From positions 1-15,058 of the forward strand of contig CALKYK010000411.1 in assembly GCA_938003715.1 (NCBI GenBank): 15,058 nucleotides of DNA. The letters are read 5' to 3'. Position 1 is the stretch's first letter. Each line of letters starts with the position of its first letter. The notes under the pieces are model-generated. The model was given only the letters and a program-made list of their open reading frames with translations. It had not been told where the DNA came from and ran no database searches. Positions 1-6,642 of this stretch are shown here, piece by piece. The translations under genes and the position numbers were made by a program. Origin of the DNA: an uncultured Gammaproteobacteria bacterium. GTDB lineage: Bacteria > Pseudomonadota > Gammaproteobacteria > Steroidobacterales > Woeseiaceae.

Positions 1-354
1 CGTGTCGAAAAACGCGTGATACGTCGCCGGCAGGCTGGAAGCGTCGTAGCCCATCAGGTTCGGGACGATTACGCGGATGCGGCCCTGCTTGTCGTCGAGC
101 ATGATCGGCGATCCGCATTTTGCGCAAGTACAGAGTTCGAGTGGCCCGTCCGGGTTCTGGTCATTGAACGGTTTGCGATTCATTTTGCCACCGTTTTCCA
201 GCTGCACATCGCCGTGGTTGAAGAAAACGACGTGCGTGCTGTCCTGCCCGGTTACTCGTTTACAGACCGAGCAGTGGCAGATGTGATTGTCGATAGGATC
301 GTTATCGGCGTGCGTGTGAATGTGGTCGCAGCCACCGGAGTATTTGTGCGACAT
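1..354 (-). CDS. GFA/CENP-V family zinc-binding protein (partial, C-terminus off window)
   Basis: The frame reads from ATG at 354 down to base 1 without a stop (118 codons), so the C-terminus lies outside the window. The protein begins MSHKYSGGCDHIHTHADND and carries the cysteine pattern of the GFA (glutathione-dependent formaldehyde-activating enzyme/CENP-V) fold: C9, then C26-H-C28-x-x-C31 followed by KRVTG, and C75-x-C77-x-x-C80-G. In this family these cysteines bind structural and catalytic zinc. Most bacterial members have no proven substrate, and the glutathione-formaldehyde role of the founding enzyme should not be assumed. The segment after C9 is His/Asp-rich (HIHTHADND) rather than the usual C-G-x-V/I-R pattern, a visible variation. 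A strong extended -10 element lies about 45 bases upstream, so the gene probably has its own promoter. The Shine-Dalgarno is weak (AGGT about 10 bases before ATG). Family assignment is good; the reaction is unknown. Confidence 0.85.
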   Translation of the reverse strand, partial: MSHKYSGGCDHIHTHADNDPIDNHICHCSVCKRVTGQDSTHVVFFNHGDVQLENGGKMNRKPFNDQNPDGPLELCTCAKCGSPIMLDDKQGRIRVIVPNLMGYDASSLPATYHAFFDT

Positions 355-396
355 AGCTCGTTACCTGTTGTTGGACGGCATGACACCGCGTTAATA

Positions 397-405
397 ATTA
401 TAGCA
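397..405 (-). promoter_or_regulatory. Extended -10 promoter for the GFA-family gene
   Basis: On the minus strand the sequence reads TGCTATAAT, a perfect TATAAT hexamer with the TGn extension, in an AT-rich patch of an otherwise GC-rich intergenic region (355-536). Transcription would start near 390, giving a leader of about 35 bases before the ATG at 354. No good -35 hexamer sits 16-18 bases upstream, which is normal for extended -10 promoters. I see no other gene or clear RNA structure in 355-536. Confidence 0.6.
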
Positions 406-536
406 GTGGCAGCAGAATCGGCCGGTGATGCGTCTGCCCGTCGCGGCTCGAATTCGCCCGTATTCAACAACTTGATTTATTTGCTGACGAACTCGTATTC
501 CAAAGTCATCCAGCTCAGCGCGGCATCCGGCCCGGC

Positions 537-1298
537 TCACACTCGGTAGTCGGGATTCTCGTAATCGAAGCGGCAACCGGCTTTCCACGCCTCGCGATTG
601 TTGCCGTGATTCGGCAGGCCGCCGGCATCCTTCAGCATGCGCGCAACGTGCATCAGGTTCCAGGTCATGATGGTCGTATTGCGCTGCGTAAAATCGTTGT
701 CGAAACCCACGGGCTCGCCGTCGTCCTGTTCGTCGCCGTAGGACGGACCCGGTCCCGCTTCGCCGATCCACCCGCAGTCTGCCTGTGGCGGAATCACGTA
801 TCCGAGATGTGACAGGGCGTACAGAATCGTCATCGCGCAGTGTTTGACCCCGTCCTCGTTACCGGTCACTACTGCACCGCCGGTTTTGCCGTAGAAGATA
901 CTCTGGCCCTTGTCATTGAGCTCGCCACTCATCGCGTACAGCCGCTCGATGATGATGCGGCACACGGAACTTTCCTCGCCAAGCCAGATCGGCGTACCGA
1001 CGATCAGGATGTCCGCGGCGAGTACTTTCTTCCACAGCTTCGGCCAGTCGTCCCTGTCCCAGCCATGTTCGGTCATATCCGGGTAAATGCCGTAGGCGAT
1101 CTGGTGCGACGGTGCGTGAATGTCTTCTACAGTGACCCCGTTCTTGCTCATGATCTCGCCGGCGACGGAAAGCAACAGGCGGGTGTGAGACTTGTCGGCG
1201 TCCTTTTTGAGTGTGCAATTGATCAGGACAGCCTTGAGATCGGAAAAGTCATCGGCCTTGCCGTCGCAAAGTTCCTGCTGTTTCTTGTTCAAAGCCAT
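537..1298 (-). CDS. Flavodoxin-fold NAD(P)H-dependent oxidoreductase
   Basis: A 253-residue protein with the flavodoxin-like alpha/beta fold of FMN-dependent reductases. The phosphate-binding loop is INCTLKKDADKSHT after the first beta strand. The flavin-contacting strand-loop is ILIVGTPIWLGEESS, and a second is GGAVVTGNEDGVKHC. The C-terminal third holds GWIGEAGPGPSYGDE and RNTTIMTWNLMHVARML, which fits the larger NADPH-dependent FMN reductase/flavodoxin family. Expected role: cytoplasmic FMN-dependent reduction of quinones, nitro compounds or similar acceptors; the substrate is unknown. The open frame extends upstream to a GTG at 1340, but those residues (LWLLGCCNFRV) look untypical. ATG 1298 (MALNKKQQ) is preferred, with ATG 1304 two codons earlier as an alternative; none has a clear ribosome binding site. 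The gene is divergent from the downstream histidine kinase across about 165 bases. Confidence 0.85.
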   Translation of the reverse strand: MALNKKQQELCDGKADDFSDLKAVLINCTLKKDADKSHTRLLLSVAGEIMSKNGVTVEDIHAPSHQIAYGIYPDMTEHGWDRDDWPKLWKKVLAADILIVGTPIWLGEESSVCRIIIERLYAMSGELNDKGQSIFYGKTGGAVVTGNEDGVKHCAMTILYALSHLGYVIPPQADCGWIGEAGPGPSYGDEQDDGEPVGFDNDFTQRNTTIMTWNLMHVARMLKDAGGLPNHGNNREAWKAGCRFDYENPDYRV

Positions 1299-1428
1299 CG
1301 GCATCACACGGAAATTGCAGCAACCGAGCAACCATAGCACGGCGATTCGTCCGTCCGGAATCAGCAGCGAAAAATCCTAATTTTCCACGCGGTTTCGACA
1401 TGCGGCGCGTTCTGTTGGAGAGTTAGAC

Positions 1429-1434
1429 TAGAAT
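1429..1434 (+). promoter_or_regulatory. Possible -10 element of the histidine kinase gene
   Basis: TAGAAT lies about 30 bases before the proposed TTG start at 1466 in the divergent region between the flavodoxin-fold gene and the kinase. No convincing -35 is spaced 16-18 bases upstream, so this is a weak suggestion. The rest of 1299-1465 shows no clear operator or RNA structure. Confidence 0.22.
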
Positions 1435-1465
1435 CGGGGTTCGGGAACGAAGGCCGGGTCCGCAA

Positions 1466-2719
1466 TTGCTCTGCGTCCGCGCCGAAAATTCGATAAAAGA
1501 CCGTTTTACCGACAATTTGAGCGTTTCAACCGAAAAAATCCGTGATCCGGCCCGCCTGTCCACTCTGCGCCGCCTGAATCTGCTCGATACGCCGGCCGAG
1601 GAGTCCTTCGACCGTATCTCGCAGCTCGCCGCAAGAATTCTGAACGTTCCGGTTGCACTCGTTTCTCTCGTCGATGCCAACCGGCAGTTCTTCAAGAGCT
1701 GCCTCGGACTTCCGGAACCCTACTCGGAGTGGCGGGAGACGCCACTCAGCAGTTCCTTCTGCAAGCACGTCGTCAGCTCGGCAGAGCCGCTGATCCTTTC
1801 CGATGCCCGCGAGCATCCGGTCCACCGCAACAACGAAGCGATAACGTCGCTCGGTGCCGTGGCGTATCTCGGTTGCCCGCTTGAGCTCGATGGGGAAATT
1901 CTCGGCACGTTTTGCGTGATCGACACGGTCCCGCACGACTGGACGGAAAACGAGATCTCGATCGTTCAGGATCTCGCCGTCGCAGTGACGACGGAGATCG
2001 AACTTCGCGCGCGGTCGGATCAGCATGCGGCGGCGCTGCGTGCAAGGGAACGAATGCTGGCGGTCGTCAGCCACGATCTGCGCTCACCGCTGCAGTCCAT
2101 AATTACGTCGGCTGCGCTGCTGGAACTGCAGTCGCTGGACGACGAGGGCCGGGATTGCGTCGAAGTGACGCGCAAATCCGCGTCAAGAATGAGCCGTATG
2201 ATTGGCGATCTCCTCGACGTCACCACGCTGGAGTTCGACAAACTCAGCGTAACGCCGGAACCGACGGACGTTAAATCGCTACTCGCTGAAGTCCAGATGG
2301 CCGTCGCAAATATCGCCGAGGACAGGGAGCTCGAGTTGACTTTCGACTGCGCAGATCCATGCACGGCACTTGCCGATCGCGACCGCCTGCTGCAGGTGCT
2401 CTACAACCTGCTCGACAACGCGTTGCGGCTGACGCCCTCAGGCGGCTCGATAGCTGTCGGTGCAAGGCCACACGACGGCGAAATCGAAATACGTATTTCC
2501 GATACGGGACCGGGCATACCGGACCAGGACTTGCCGAACGTATTTGACTGGTCGTGGCACGCTGACGGCAAGGACAAGGGTGGAACGGGCCTGGGTCTCA
2601 GCATTACGAAAGGTATCGTAACCGCGCACGGCGGCCGCATTCGCGCTGAAAACCGCGACTCGGGCGGCGCCAGCTTCGTCTTCACGCTGCTCGACGCGGA
2701 AGAGGAATCGGCACAGTAG
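1466..2719 (+). CDS. GAF-domain sensor histidine kinase (orphan, soluble)
   Basis: About 417 residues with no membrane segment, so probably cytosolic. Residues 35-185 form a GAF domain (LNLLDTPAEESFDRISQLAA, then PVALVSLVDANRQFFKS and GTFCVIDTVPHDWTE) of the type common in kinases that read small molecules, redox or light; no chromophore cysteine can be assigned. HisKA follows with the phosphoacceptor in VVSHDLRSPLQ (H203). The HATPase_c domain has the N box LYNLLDNALRLTP (about 312-324), G1 box DTGPGIP (from D346) and G2 box GGTGLGLS (about 372), all intact. No response regulator is adjacent, so the partner is elsewhere. The start is uncertain: the longest frame opens at TTG 1466 with GAAGG about 12 bases upstream, and TTG 1517 (LSVSTEKIRDP) would trim 17 poorly conserved-looking residues. 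A hairpin follows the stop. Confidence 0.9.
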   Translation: MLCVRAENSIKDRFTDNLSVSTEKIRDPARLSTLRRLNLLDTPAEESFDRISQLAARILNVPVALVSLVDANRQFFKSCLGLPEPYSEWRETPLSSSFCKHVVSSAEPLILSDAREHPVHRNNEAITSLGAVAYLGCPLELDGEILGTFCVIDTVPHDWTENEISIVQDLAVAVTTEIELRARSDQHAAALRARERMLAVVSHDLRSPLQSIITSAALLELQSLDDEGRDCVEVTRKSASRMSRMIGDLLDVTTLEFDKLSVTPEPTDVKSLLAEVQMAVANIAEDRELELTFDCADPCTALADRDRLLQVLYNLLDNALRLTPSGGSIAVGARPHDGEIEIRISDTGPGIPDQDLPNVFDWSWHADGKDKGGTGLGLSITKGIVTAHGGRIRAENRDSGGASFVFTLLDAEEESAQ

Positions 2720-2738
2720 CGTTCGGAAAAGCGAACGC
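2719..2738 (+). terminator. Candidate terminator after the histidine kinase
   Basis: GCGTTCG-GAAAAG-CGAACGC is a perfect 7-bp stem with a 6-base loop that begins on the last base of the kinase stop codon. It is followed by ACTGTTT, a short T-rich stretch. It lies in the 46-base gap between the convergent kinase and cupin genes. The T tract is weak, so termination efficiency is unclear. An 8-base palindrome TTTCGAAA follows at 2743-2750. Confidence 0.5.
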
Positions 2739-2765
2739 ACTGTTTCGAAATTGCGGTCCGGTAGC

Positions 2766-3263
2766 TCAGTCCTCCGCTTCGCCGTCCCAGTAGTCGACGG
2801 CGGTTTCTTCGCGTGCGAACAGCTTGAAGTTGTCCGGCGAGCGGAAGTTCCTGGCGTCGCCCTGCCAGACGCCGTATTTACCCGAATCCGGATAGTGAAT
2901 GACATCGGCGTTCGGCATGTCACTCAGCGCGAAGTAAACCAGTTCCTCGTTTGAGGTGTTGATGATCTGGTGCGGCTGCTTCGGGTCGGCGGGCGCACAG
3001 ACGAAATCGCCGGCGCGCAGCGGGTATTCCTCGTCCGCGTGGCGTAACGTGCCCGTCCCGGAGATGACATAGAACATCTCCTCGATAACGCGGTGAGCGT
3101 GATAAGGCCATGCGCGCTTTCCCGGCTGCAACCTGATCACCGCGTAGCCGAGCCTGTCGGCCCCGATATGCGGCGATACCGGCGCGCGCTCGGCGTGAAA
3201 CCTGTCCCCCTTGCCGAATGCGGTGTACTCCAGGTCGTCGAGATTGATGACAGGTCGGGTCAT
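2766..3263 (-). CDS. Single-domain cupin protein
   Basis: A 165-residue single-domain cupin. Motif 1 is present as H55-A-H57-x4-E62-x6-G69 (YHAHRVIEEMFYVISGTG). Motif 2 is present as G85...P91...H98-x3-N102 (GDFVCAPADPKQPHQIIN). The expected ligands of a divalent metal (H55, H57, E62, H98) are therefore all in place. Cupins of this type include dioxygenases, isomerases and sugar-binding proteins; nothing here selects among them. The C-terminus (MPNADVIHYPDSGKYGVW) is the tail seen in many cupins of unknown function. The start is well supported: AGGAG lies 8 bases before ATG 3263. The gene is convergent with the histidine kinase and divergent from the hypothetical/DUF72 pair, with a 65-base shared upstream region holding an inverted repeat. 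Confidence 0.88.
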   Translation of the reverse strand: MTRPVINLDDLEYTAFGKGDRFHAERAPVSPHIGADRLGYAVIRLQPGKRAWPYHAHRVIEEMFYVISGTGTLRHADEEYPLRAGDFVCAPADPKQPHQIINTSNEELVYFALSDMPNADVIHYPDSGKYGVWQGDARNFRSPDNFKLFAREETAVDYWDGEAED

Positions 3264-3284
3264 GTCCGTATCTCCTGCTTGTTC

Positions 3285-3303
3285 GCTATCGTTGTAGGAT
3301 AGC
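3285..3303. promoter_or_regulatory. Inverted repeat in a divergent promoter region
   Basis: GCTATC-GTTGTAG-GATAGC is a perfect 6-7-6 inverted repeat in the 65-base gap (3264-3328) between the divergent cupin and hypothetical/DUF72 genes. Its position suits an operator for a dimeric regulator acting on one or both genes. TAGGAT (3295-3300, plus strand) overlaps it and could be a -10. No regulator gene is next to it. A 6-bp arm can arise by chance. Confidence 0.35.
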
Positions 3304-3328
3304 CCACGGGCGGAGCAGAGAGCGGCAA

Positions 3329-3835
3329 ATGTTCAGCGGAATATTCGAGCAGGATCTGCCGCGATCGGCTCTGCTCAATCGCTACGCCGAGAGCGGCGAC
3401 TACACGGATTGCTTCAGCACCGAGGTCAGTCGTACCGTCACACATGCGCAATACGTCGAGGCCTTCTACACGACATTAGTATTCAAACTGGAGCGCTGGA
3501 TCCTGAAATGGCTGGTGTCACGACCGTCGACCGACGCCGGGGCGCGGTCGCTCGCCATCGGCGAGGCTGAGCGCTTTGCGGCGTGGCAGGTGGAGGCGCG
3601 CGCGCACAACCAGCTCTTGATGTGTGATTTCCGGGGAAACACCCGGTCCTGGCTGATGAGCGAAACCCTGGGCGAGGGTACACGAACCCGTCTCTATTTC
3701 GGTTCGGCCGTCGTCAAGCATGACGGAACGGGATCCGGCGAGCGCAGATTGAAACCGGCCTATGCCGCACTGCTCGGTTTCCACCGGCTTTATTCGCGGA
3801 TCCTGCTGGCGGCCGCGAAGCGAAAACTGAGGTGA
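3329..3835 (+). CDS. Conserved hypothetical protein upstream of and overlapping DUF72
   Basis: A 168-residue soluble protein that I cannot assign to a characterised family. It has no signal peptide or membrane helix. Visible blocks are EAFYTTLVFKLERWILKWLV (about 50-70), a Trp/Arg/Asp-rich core ERFAAWQVEARAHNQLLMCD and FRGNTRSWLMSE (about 90-125), a beta-like strand TRLYFGSAVV, and a basic amphipathic C-terminus LGFHRLYSRILLAAAKRKLR. The alternating strands and final helix recall SRPBCC/DUF2867-type proteins, a guess from pattern only. It is a real gene: it has an ordinary start at ATG 3329 with a GAGAG-type purine stretch upstream. Its stop overlaps the next start (GTGA, 3832-3835), which indicates translational coupling to the DUF72 gene. 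Confidence 0.75.
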   Translation: MFSGIFEQDLPRSALLNRYAESGDYTDCFSTEVSRTVTHAQYVEAFYTTLVFKLERWILKWLVSRPSTDAGARSLAIGEAERFAAWQVEARAHNQLLMCDFRGNTRSWLMSETLGEGTRTRLYFGSAVVKHDGTGSGERRLKPAYAALLGFHRLYSRILLAAAKRKLR

Positions 3836-4683
3836 GCGCCGGTCGCTATTCCCTCGGCCTCCCGGCGTGGGCGTTCCCCGGCTGGAAGGACCGTTATTTC
3901 GAGGACCAACCAAGCCGGCTCGCGAGTTACGCGACGGTGTTCAACACCGTCGAAGGCAATACGACGTTCTACCGGATACCCGATTCGAAATCAGTCCGTA
4001 GCTGGCGCGAAGCCGTTGCCCGGCGGGACTTCCGTTTCTGTTTCAAGCTTCCGCGGGAGGTCACGCACGAACGCTCGCCGGATCTCGACGCCCTGCGACG
4101 CTTCCTCGACGCGATCAAACCGCTCGGGGAAAACCTCGGGCCGTTTCTGGTGCAGTTCCCGAAGACGGTCGGACCCGATGAAATCGCGGCGTTCGAGCCG
4201 GTATTCGAGACGCTCACGGAGAAACACCGATTTACGATGGAAGTTCGCCACCCGAAATTTTTCGACGAACCGGCCTTGCTCGAACCGGTGCTCGATCGTT
4301 TCGATGCCGGCCGCATCATGATGGACTCGAGGCCGATCTTCGAAGGTGATCGCGGTCATCCGGATGTGCGCGACGCGCTGCACGAAAAGCCCGACGTGCC
4401 GGTGCTGACGAAAACTTACGGCAACATCGTCCTCGTGCGACTGATCCTGCATCCCGATCTGCGGTCGAACAGCGCGTGGATCGACGAGTGGGCCGCGCGC
4501 ACCGCGCGCTACCTGCGCGACGGCGATGACGTGTACATGATGATCCACTGCCCGAATAACCTGCACTGCCCGCCGCTGGCAAAGACCTTTCACGAGCGTC
4601 TGCTGGCCGAGCCTGGTGTCTCGATATCGGCCGCGCTCCCGGCCTGGCCCATACCGCAGCAGGCGGACCTGCTGTCGGGATAG
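3832..4683 (+). CDS. DUF72 (YecE-like) TIM-barrel protein
   Basis: A 283-residue protein of the DUF72/YecE family, close to the family's usual 240-290 residues. Family landmarks are visible: LPAWAFPGWKDRYF at the N-terminus (normally a G-x-S-x-W pattern), YATVFNTVEGNTTFYRIP (normally F-x-x-V-E-x-N-x-T-F-Y), FRFCFKLPREVTHE, GPFLVQFPKT and FTMEVRHPKFFDE. Members fold as a TIM barrel resembling sugar-phosphate isomerases and nucleases, but no activity is established. The C-terminal block is MMIHCPNNLHCPPLAKTF, where other members usually have a short N-N or N-D motif. The start is GTG 3832, overlapping the upstream stop by 4 bases. The N-terminal residues SAGRYSLGLPAW run straight into the conserved core, supporting this start. 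Together with the 168-residue partner it forms a two-gene unit. Confidence 0.88.
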   Translation: MSAGRYSLGLPAWAFPGWKDRYFEDQPSRLASYATVFNTVEGNTTFYRIPDSKSVRSWREAVARRDFRFCFKLPREVTHERSPDLDALRRFLDAIKPLGENLGPFLVQFPKTVGPDEIAAFEPVFETLTEKHRFTMEVRHPKFFDEPALLEPVLDRFDAGRIMMDSRPIFEGDRGHPDVRDALHEKPDVPVLTKTYGNIVLVRLILHPDLRSNSAWIDEWAARTARYLRDGDDVYMMIHCPNNLHCPPLAKTFHERLLAEPGVSISAALPAWPIPQQADLLSG

Positions 4684-4752
4684 CCTCCATACTCGATGCC
4701 GGCCGCGCGGCGCAGCCCTTTGTTGCGCCTGTAAAAGCTGATCAATCGACCA

Positions 4753-4770
4753 AAGTTTCGCGCGAAACTT
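4753..4770. promoter_or_regulatory. 18-bp perfect palindrome, probable operator upstream of the phosphodiesterase pair
   Basis: AAGTTTCGCGCGAAACTT is an uninterrupted 9+9 palindrome about 90 bases before the first phosphodiesterase gene, in the 174-base gap after the DUF72 gene. Its right arm runs into TTGACC (4769-4774), a good -35 hexamer, so a bound dimer could block or recruit RNA polymerase. No strong -10 is found 16-18 bases further on. A second small inverted repeat, TCACT-AC-AGTGA (4781-4792), follows 10 bases later. The rest of 4684-4857 shows no gene and no clear terminator for DUF72. The symmetry is seen directly; the operator role is inferred. Confidence 0.6.
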
Positions 4771-4857
4771 GACCGGCGTCTCACTACAGTGAATCCGATA
4801 TGACCCCGGTCGGATCAGGGCCGATAATCGAGCGCCTGATCCCACGAGCTTGTATGG

Positions 4858-6642
4858 ATGAGCAAGCGCTCGGCAGATTTAGGCACGGACGACCCGGAAA
4901 CCAAACAATCCGATCCAGCCACGACCCGAACCGGGTTGCAGTGGCTGTTCAGCGGCAAGCTGCTCCGCGATACCGGGTCACTGGAATACCGTTCCTTCAG
5001 CGGGCAGTCCGTCGTCATTGCGTCGGGCAGCGGCGAAATCGTCGAGGTCAGGCAGGCGCCCGAACACAGCGACATCGATTCACAGTCGCTGATCGGCCGG
5101 TCCGCCGACGAAATCTGGCCCGGACGTCCTTCAGGTCGCCTCGCAGAGCGCGTGCAAAGAGCGATCCGCGGGCGCCAGGTCGAAAGCGCCGAGTTCTCGA
5201 CCGGCGCCGATGACCGGTACCTCGACTTCGTCTTCATACCCCAGGGTCGCGATCGCGTGATGATCGTGGCGCGAGACATCTCCGACAGGAAAACCGAATT
5301 CGACCGCATGGAGCGGCTCGCGTATCTCGACGATACGACGAAGCTGCCGAATCGACTGTTCCTCGTCGAGGAGTTGCAGCGATGCACCGACCTGCTGCGG
5401 CTGCAGGAGGGCAGGGCCGCGGTCATTTGCCTGGACGCAACCGGCGCGGACGGGCACCTGAATGCGCTCGGCATCGCAGACCAGGACGCCGTGCTCGTCG
5501 AACTCGCCTCCAGGATGATGCACGAATTGCGCGGCGCCAACGACGACTCGGTCGACGACTACGAGCGATACACCGTTGCCGCACGGATAGAGCAGTACCA
5601 GTTCGGCGTGATCCTGCCGGTCATCGACAGCGGCAGCGACGCCGAAAGCGTGGCGCGGCGCCTGATCGAGACGCTGCAGCAGCCGGTCAGGCTGCGCAAG
5701 CACGACAAGAAAATCTCGATACGCGCCGGCATCGCACTGTTTCCGCAGGACGGTTCGGACGCCGACACACTGGTGACGAACGCGCTTGCCGCAATGGAAG
5801 ACGCGAAGAGCAATCCCGGCACGCCCTACAAGCTGCATTCCGGCACGGTGCGCCTGCGTGCATTGCAGCGCCAGGACCTGGAGCTGGAGCTTCGCGCAGC
5901 GCTCGACAACGACGAGTTCGCCGTCGACTTTCTCCCGATTGTCGCTGCCGATACCGGCGATGTGATGTCGGTCGAAGCGCTGTTGCGCTGGCCGCAAAAC
6001 ATGTTCCACCAGCAGTCGATCAAGAAAGTCATTGCGATCGCCGAAAACACCGGGCTGATCCTGCCGATCGGCGACTGGGTGCTGCGCAAGAGCCTGCAGG
6101 CGCTCGGTGCCTGGCACGAAGCCGGTTTTCCCGACATCCGACTGTCCGTCAACCTGTCCGTGCAGGAGTTTTCCCGGGACGACCTCGTGCAACGAATCGA
6201 GAAAGCGCTGAACGAGTCGTCGGTCGAGGCACGACACGTCGACCTGGAGATTTCGGAATACACGCTGTTCCGTGACGCGATGAAAAATTATGCGATGTGC
6301 GAGGCGCTGAAGGCGCTCGGCGTCGGCATCGTCGTCGACGACTACGGGACCGGGGCGTGCTCGCTCGCACACGTGGCGCGCAGCCCGGTGGACACGATCA
6401 AGATCGACAACAGCTTCGTCGCCAATGCCGTTCACGACGACCGCGAGCGTGCTGCCTGCGGAGCCATCATTGCGATGGCGAAAAGTCTCGGCAAGAAGAT
6501 CATCGCCGAGGGCGTCGAAACGCGTGAACACGCGGAACTGCTGATTGAGCAGGGCTGCGACGCGATGCAGGGATACCTCATATGCAAACCTGCATCCGCC
6601 GACGAGATCGCCGAATTCCTGGCTGGAAACGCAGCGACATGA
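4858..6642 (+). CDS. Cyclic-di-GMP phosphodiesterase, PAS - degenerate GGDEF - EAL
   Basis: A 594-residue cytoplasmic protein without membrane segments. Residues about 35-140 look like a PAS sensor domain (GSGEIVEVRQAPEH, LIGRSADEIWPG, VMIVARDISDRKTEFDRM). A GGDEF domain follows (TKLPNR), but its signature is EQYQF (245-249), so it should not make c-di-GMP and may bind GTP or act as a scaffold. The EAL domain is complete: E373-A-L, the Asn in RLSVNLSVQEF, the Glu in DLEISE, D494-D495 in VVDDYGTG, the Lys in IKIDNSF, AEGVE and MQGYL. It should therefore hydrolyse c-di-GMP to pGpG. The substrate-side loop after EALLRW is shortened and unusual (PQNMFHQQSIKKV). ATG 4858 is the start before the first recognisable domain; its ribosome binding site is weak. 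The stop overlaps the next gene (ATGA). Confidence 0.92.
   Translation: MSKRSADLGTDDPETKQSDPATTRTGLQWLFSGKLLRDTGSLEYRSFSGQSVVIASGSGEIVEVRQAPEHSDIDSQSLIGRSADEIWPGRPSGRLAERVQRAIRGRQVESAEFSTGADDRYLDFVFIPQGRDRVMIVARDISDRKTEFDRMERLAYLDDTTKLPNRLFLVEELQRCTDLLRLQEGRAAVICLDATGADGHLNALGIADQDAVLVELASRMMHELRGANDDSVDDYERYTVAARIEQYQFGVILPVIDSGSDAESVARRLIETLQQPVRLRKHDKKISIRAGIALFPQDGSDADTLVTNALAAMEDAKSNPGTPYKLHSGTVRLRALQRQDLELELRAALDNDEFAVDFLPIVAADTGDVMSVEALLRWPQNMFHQQSIKKVIAIAENTGLILPIGDWVLRKSLQALGAWHEAGFPDIRLSVNLSVQEFSRDDLVQRIEKALNESSVEARHVDLEISEYTLFRDAMKNYAMCEALKALGVGIVVDDYGTGACSLAHVARSPVDTIKIDNSFVANAVHDDRERAACGAIIAMAKSLGKKIIAEGVETREHAELLIEQGCDAMQGYLICKPASADEIAEFLAGNAAT

Noticed and set aside
16..549. 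Plus-strand open frame (177 codons) across the GFA gene and the gap
   Set aside because: The minus strand has the conserved cysteine motifs and a promoter; the plus-strand translation has no recognisable features.
1299..1340. GTG 1340 start for the flavodoxin-fold gene
   Set aside because: It adds a Cys/Leu-rich stretch that looks like neither a signal peptide nor family sequence, and no ribosome binding site precedes it.
5131..6531. Long minus-strand open frame (466 codons) opposite the first phosphodiesterase
   Set aside because: It mirrors the codon structure of the plus-strand gene, which has clear PAS and EAL motifs; the antisense translation shows no domain, and long antisense frames are common in GC-rich DNA.
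6582..6638. 19-codon upstream extension of the second phosphodiesterase
   Set aside because: The residues are Arg-rich out-of-frame translation of the preceding gene; ATG 6639 with the ATGA overlap is the more natural start.
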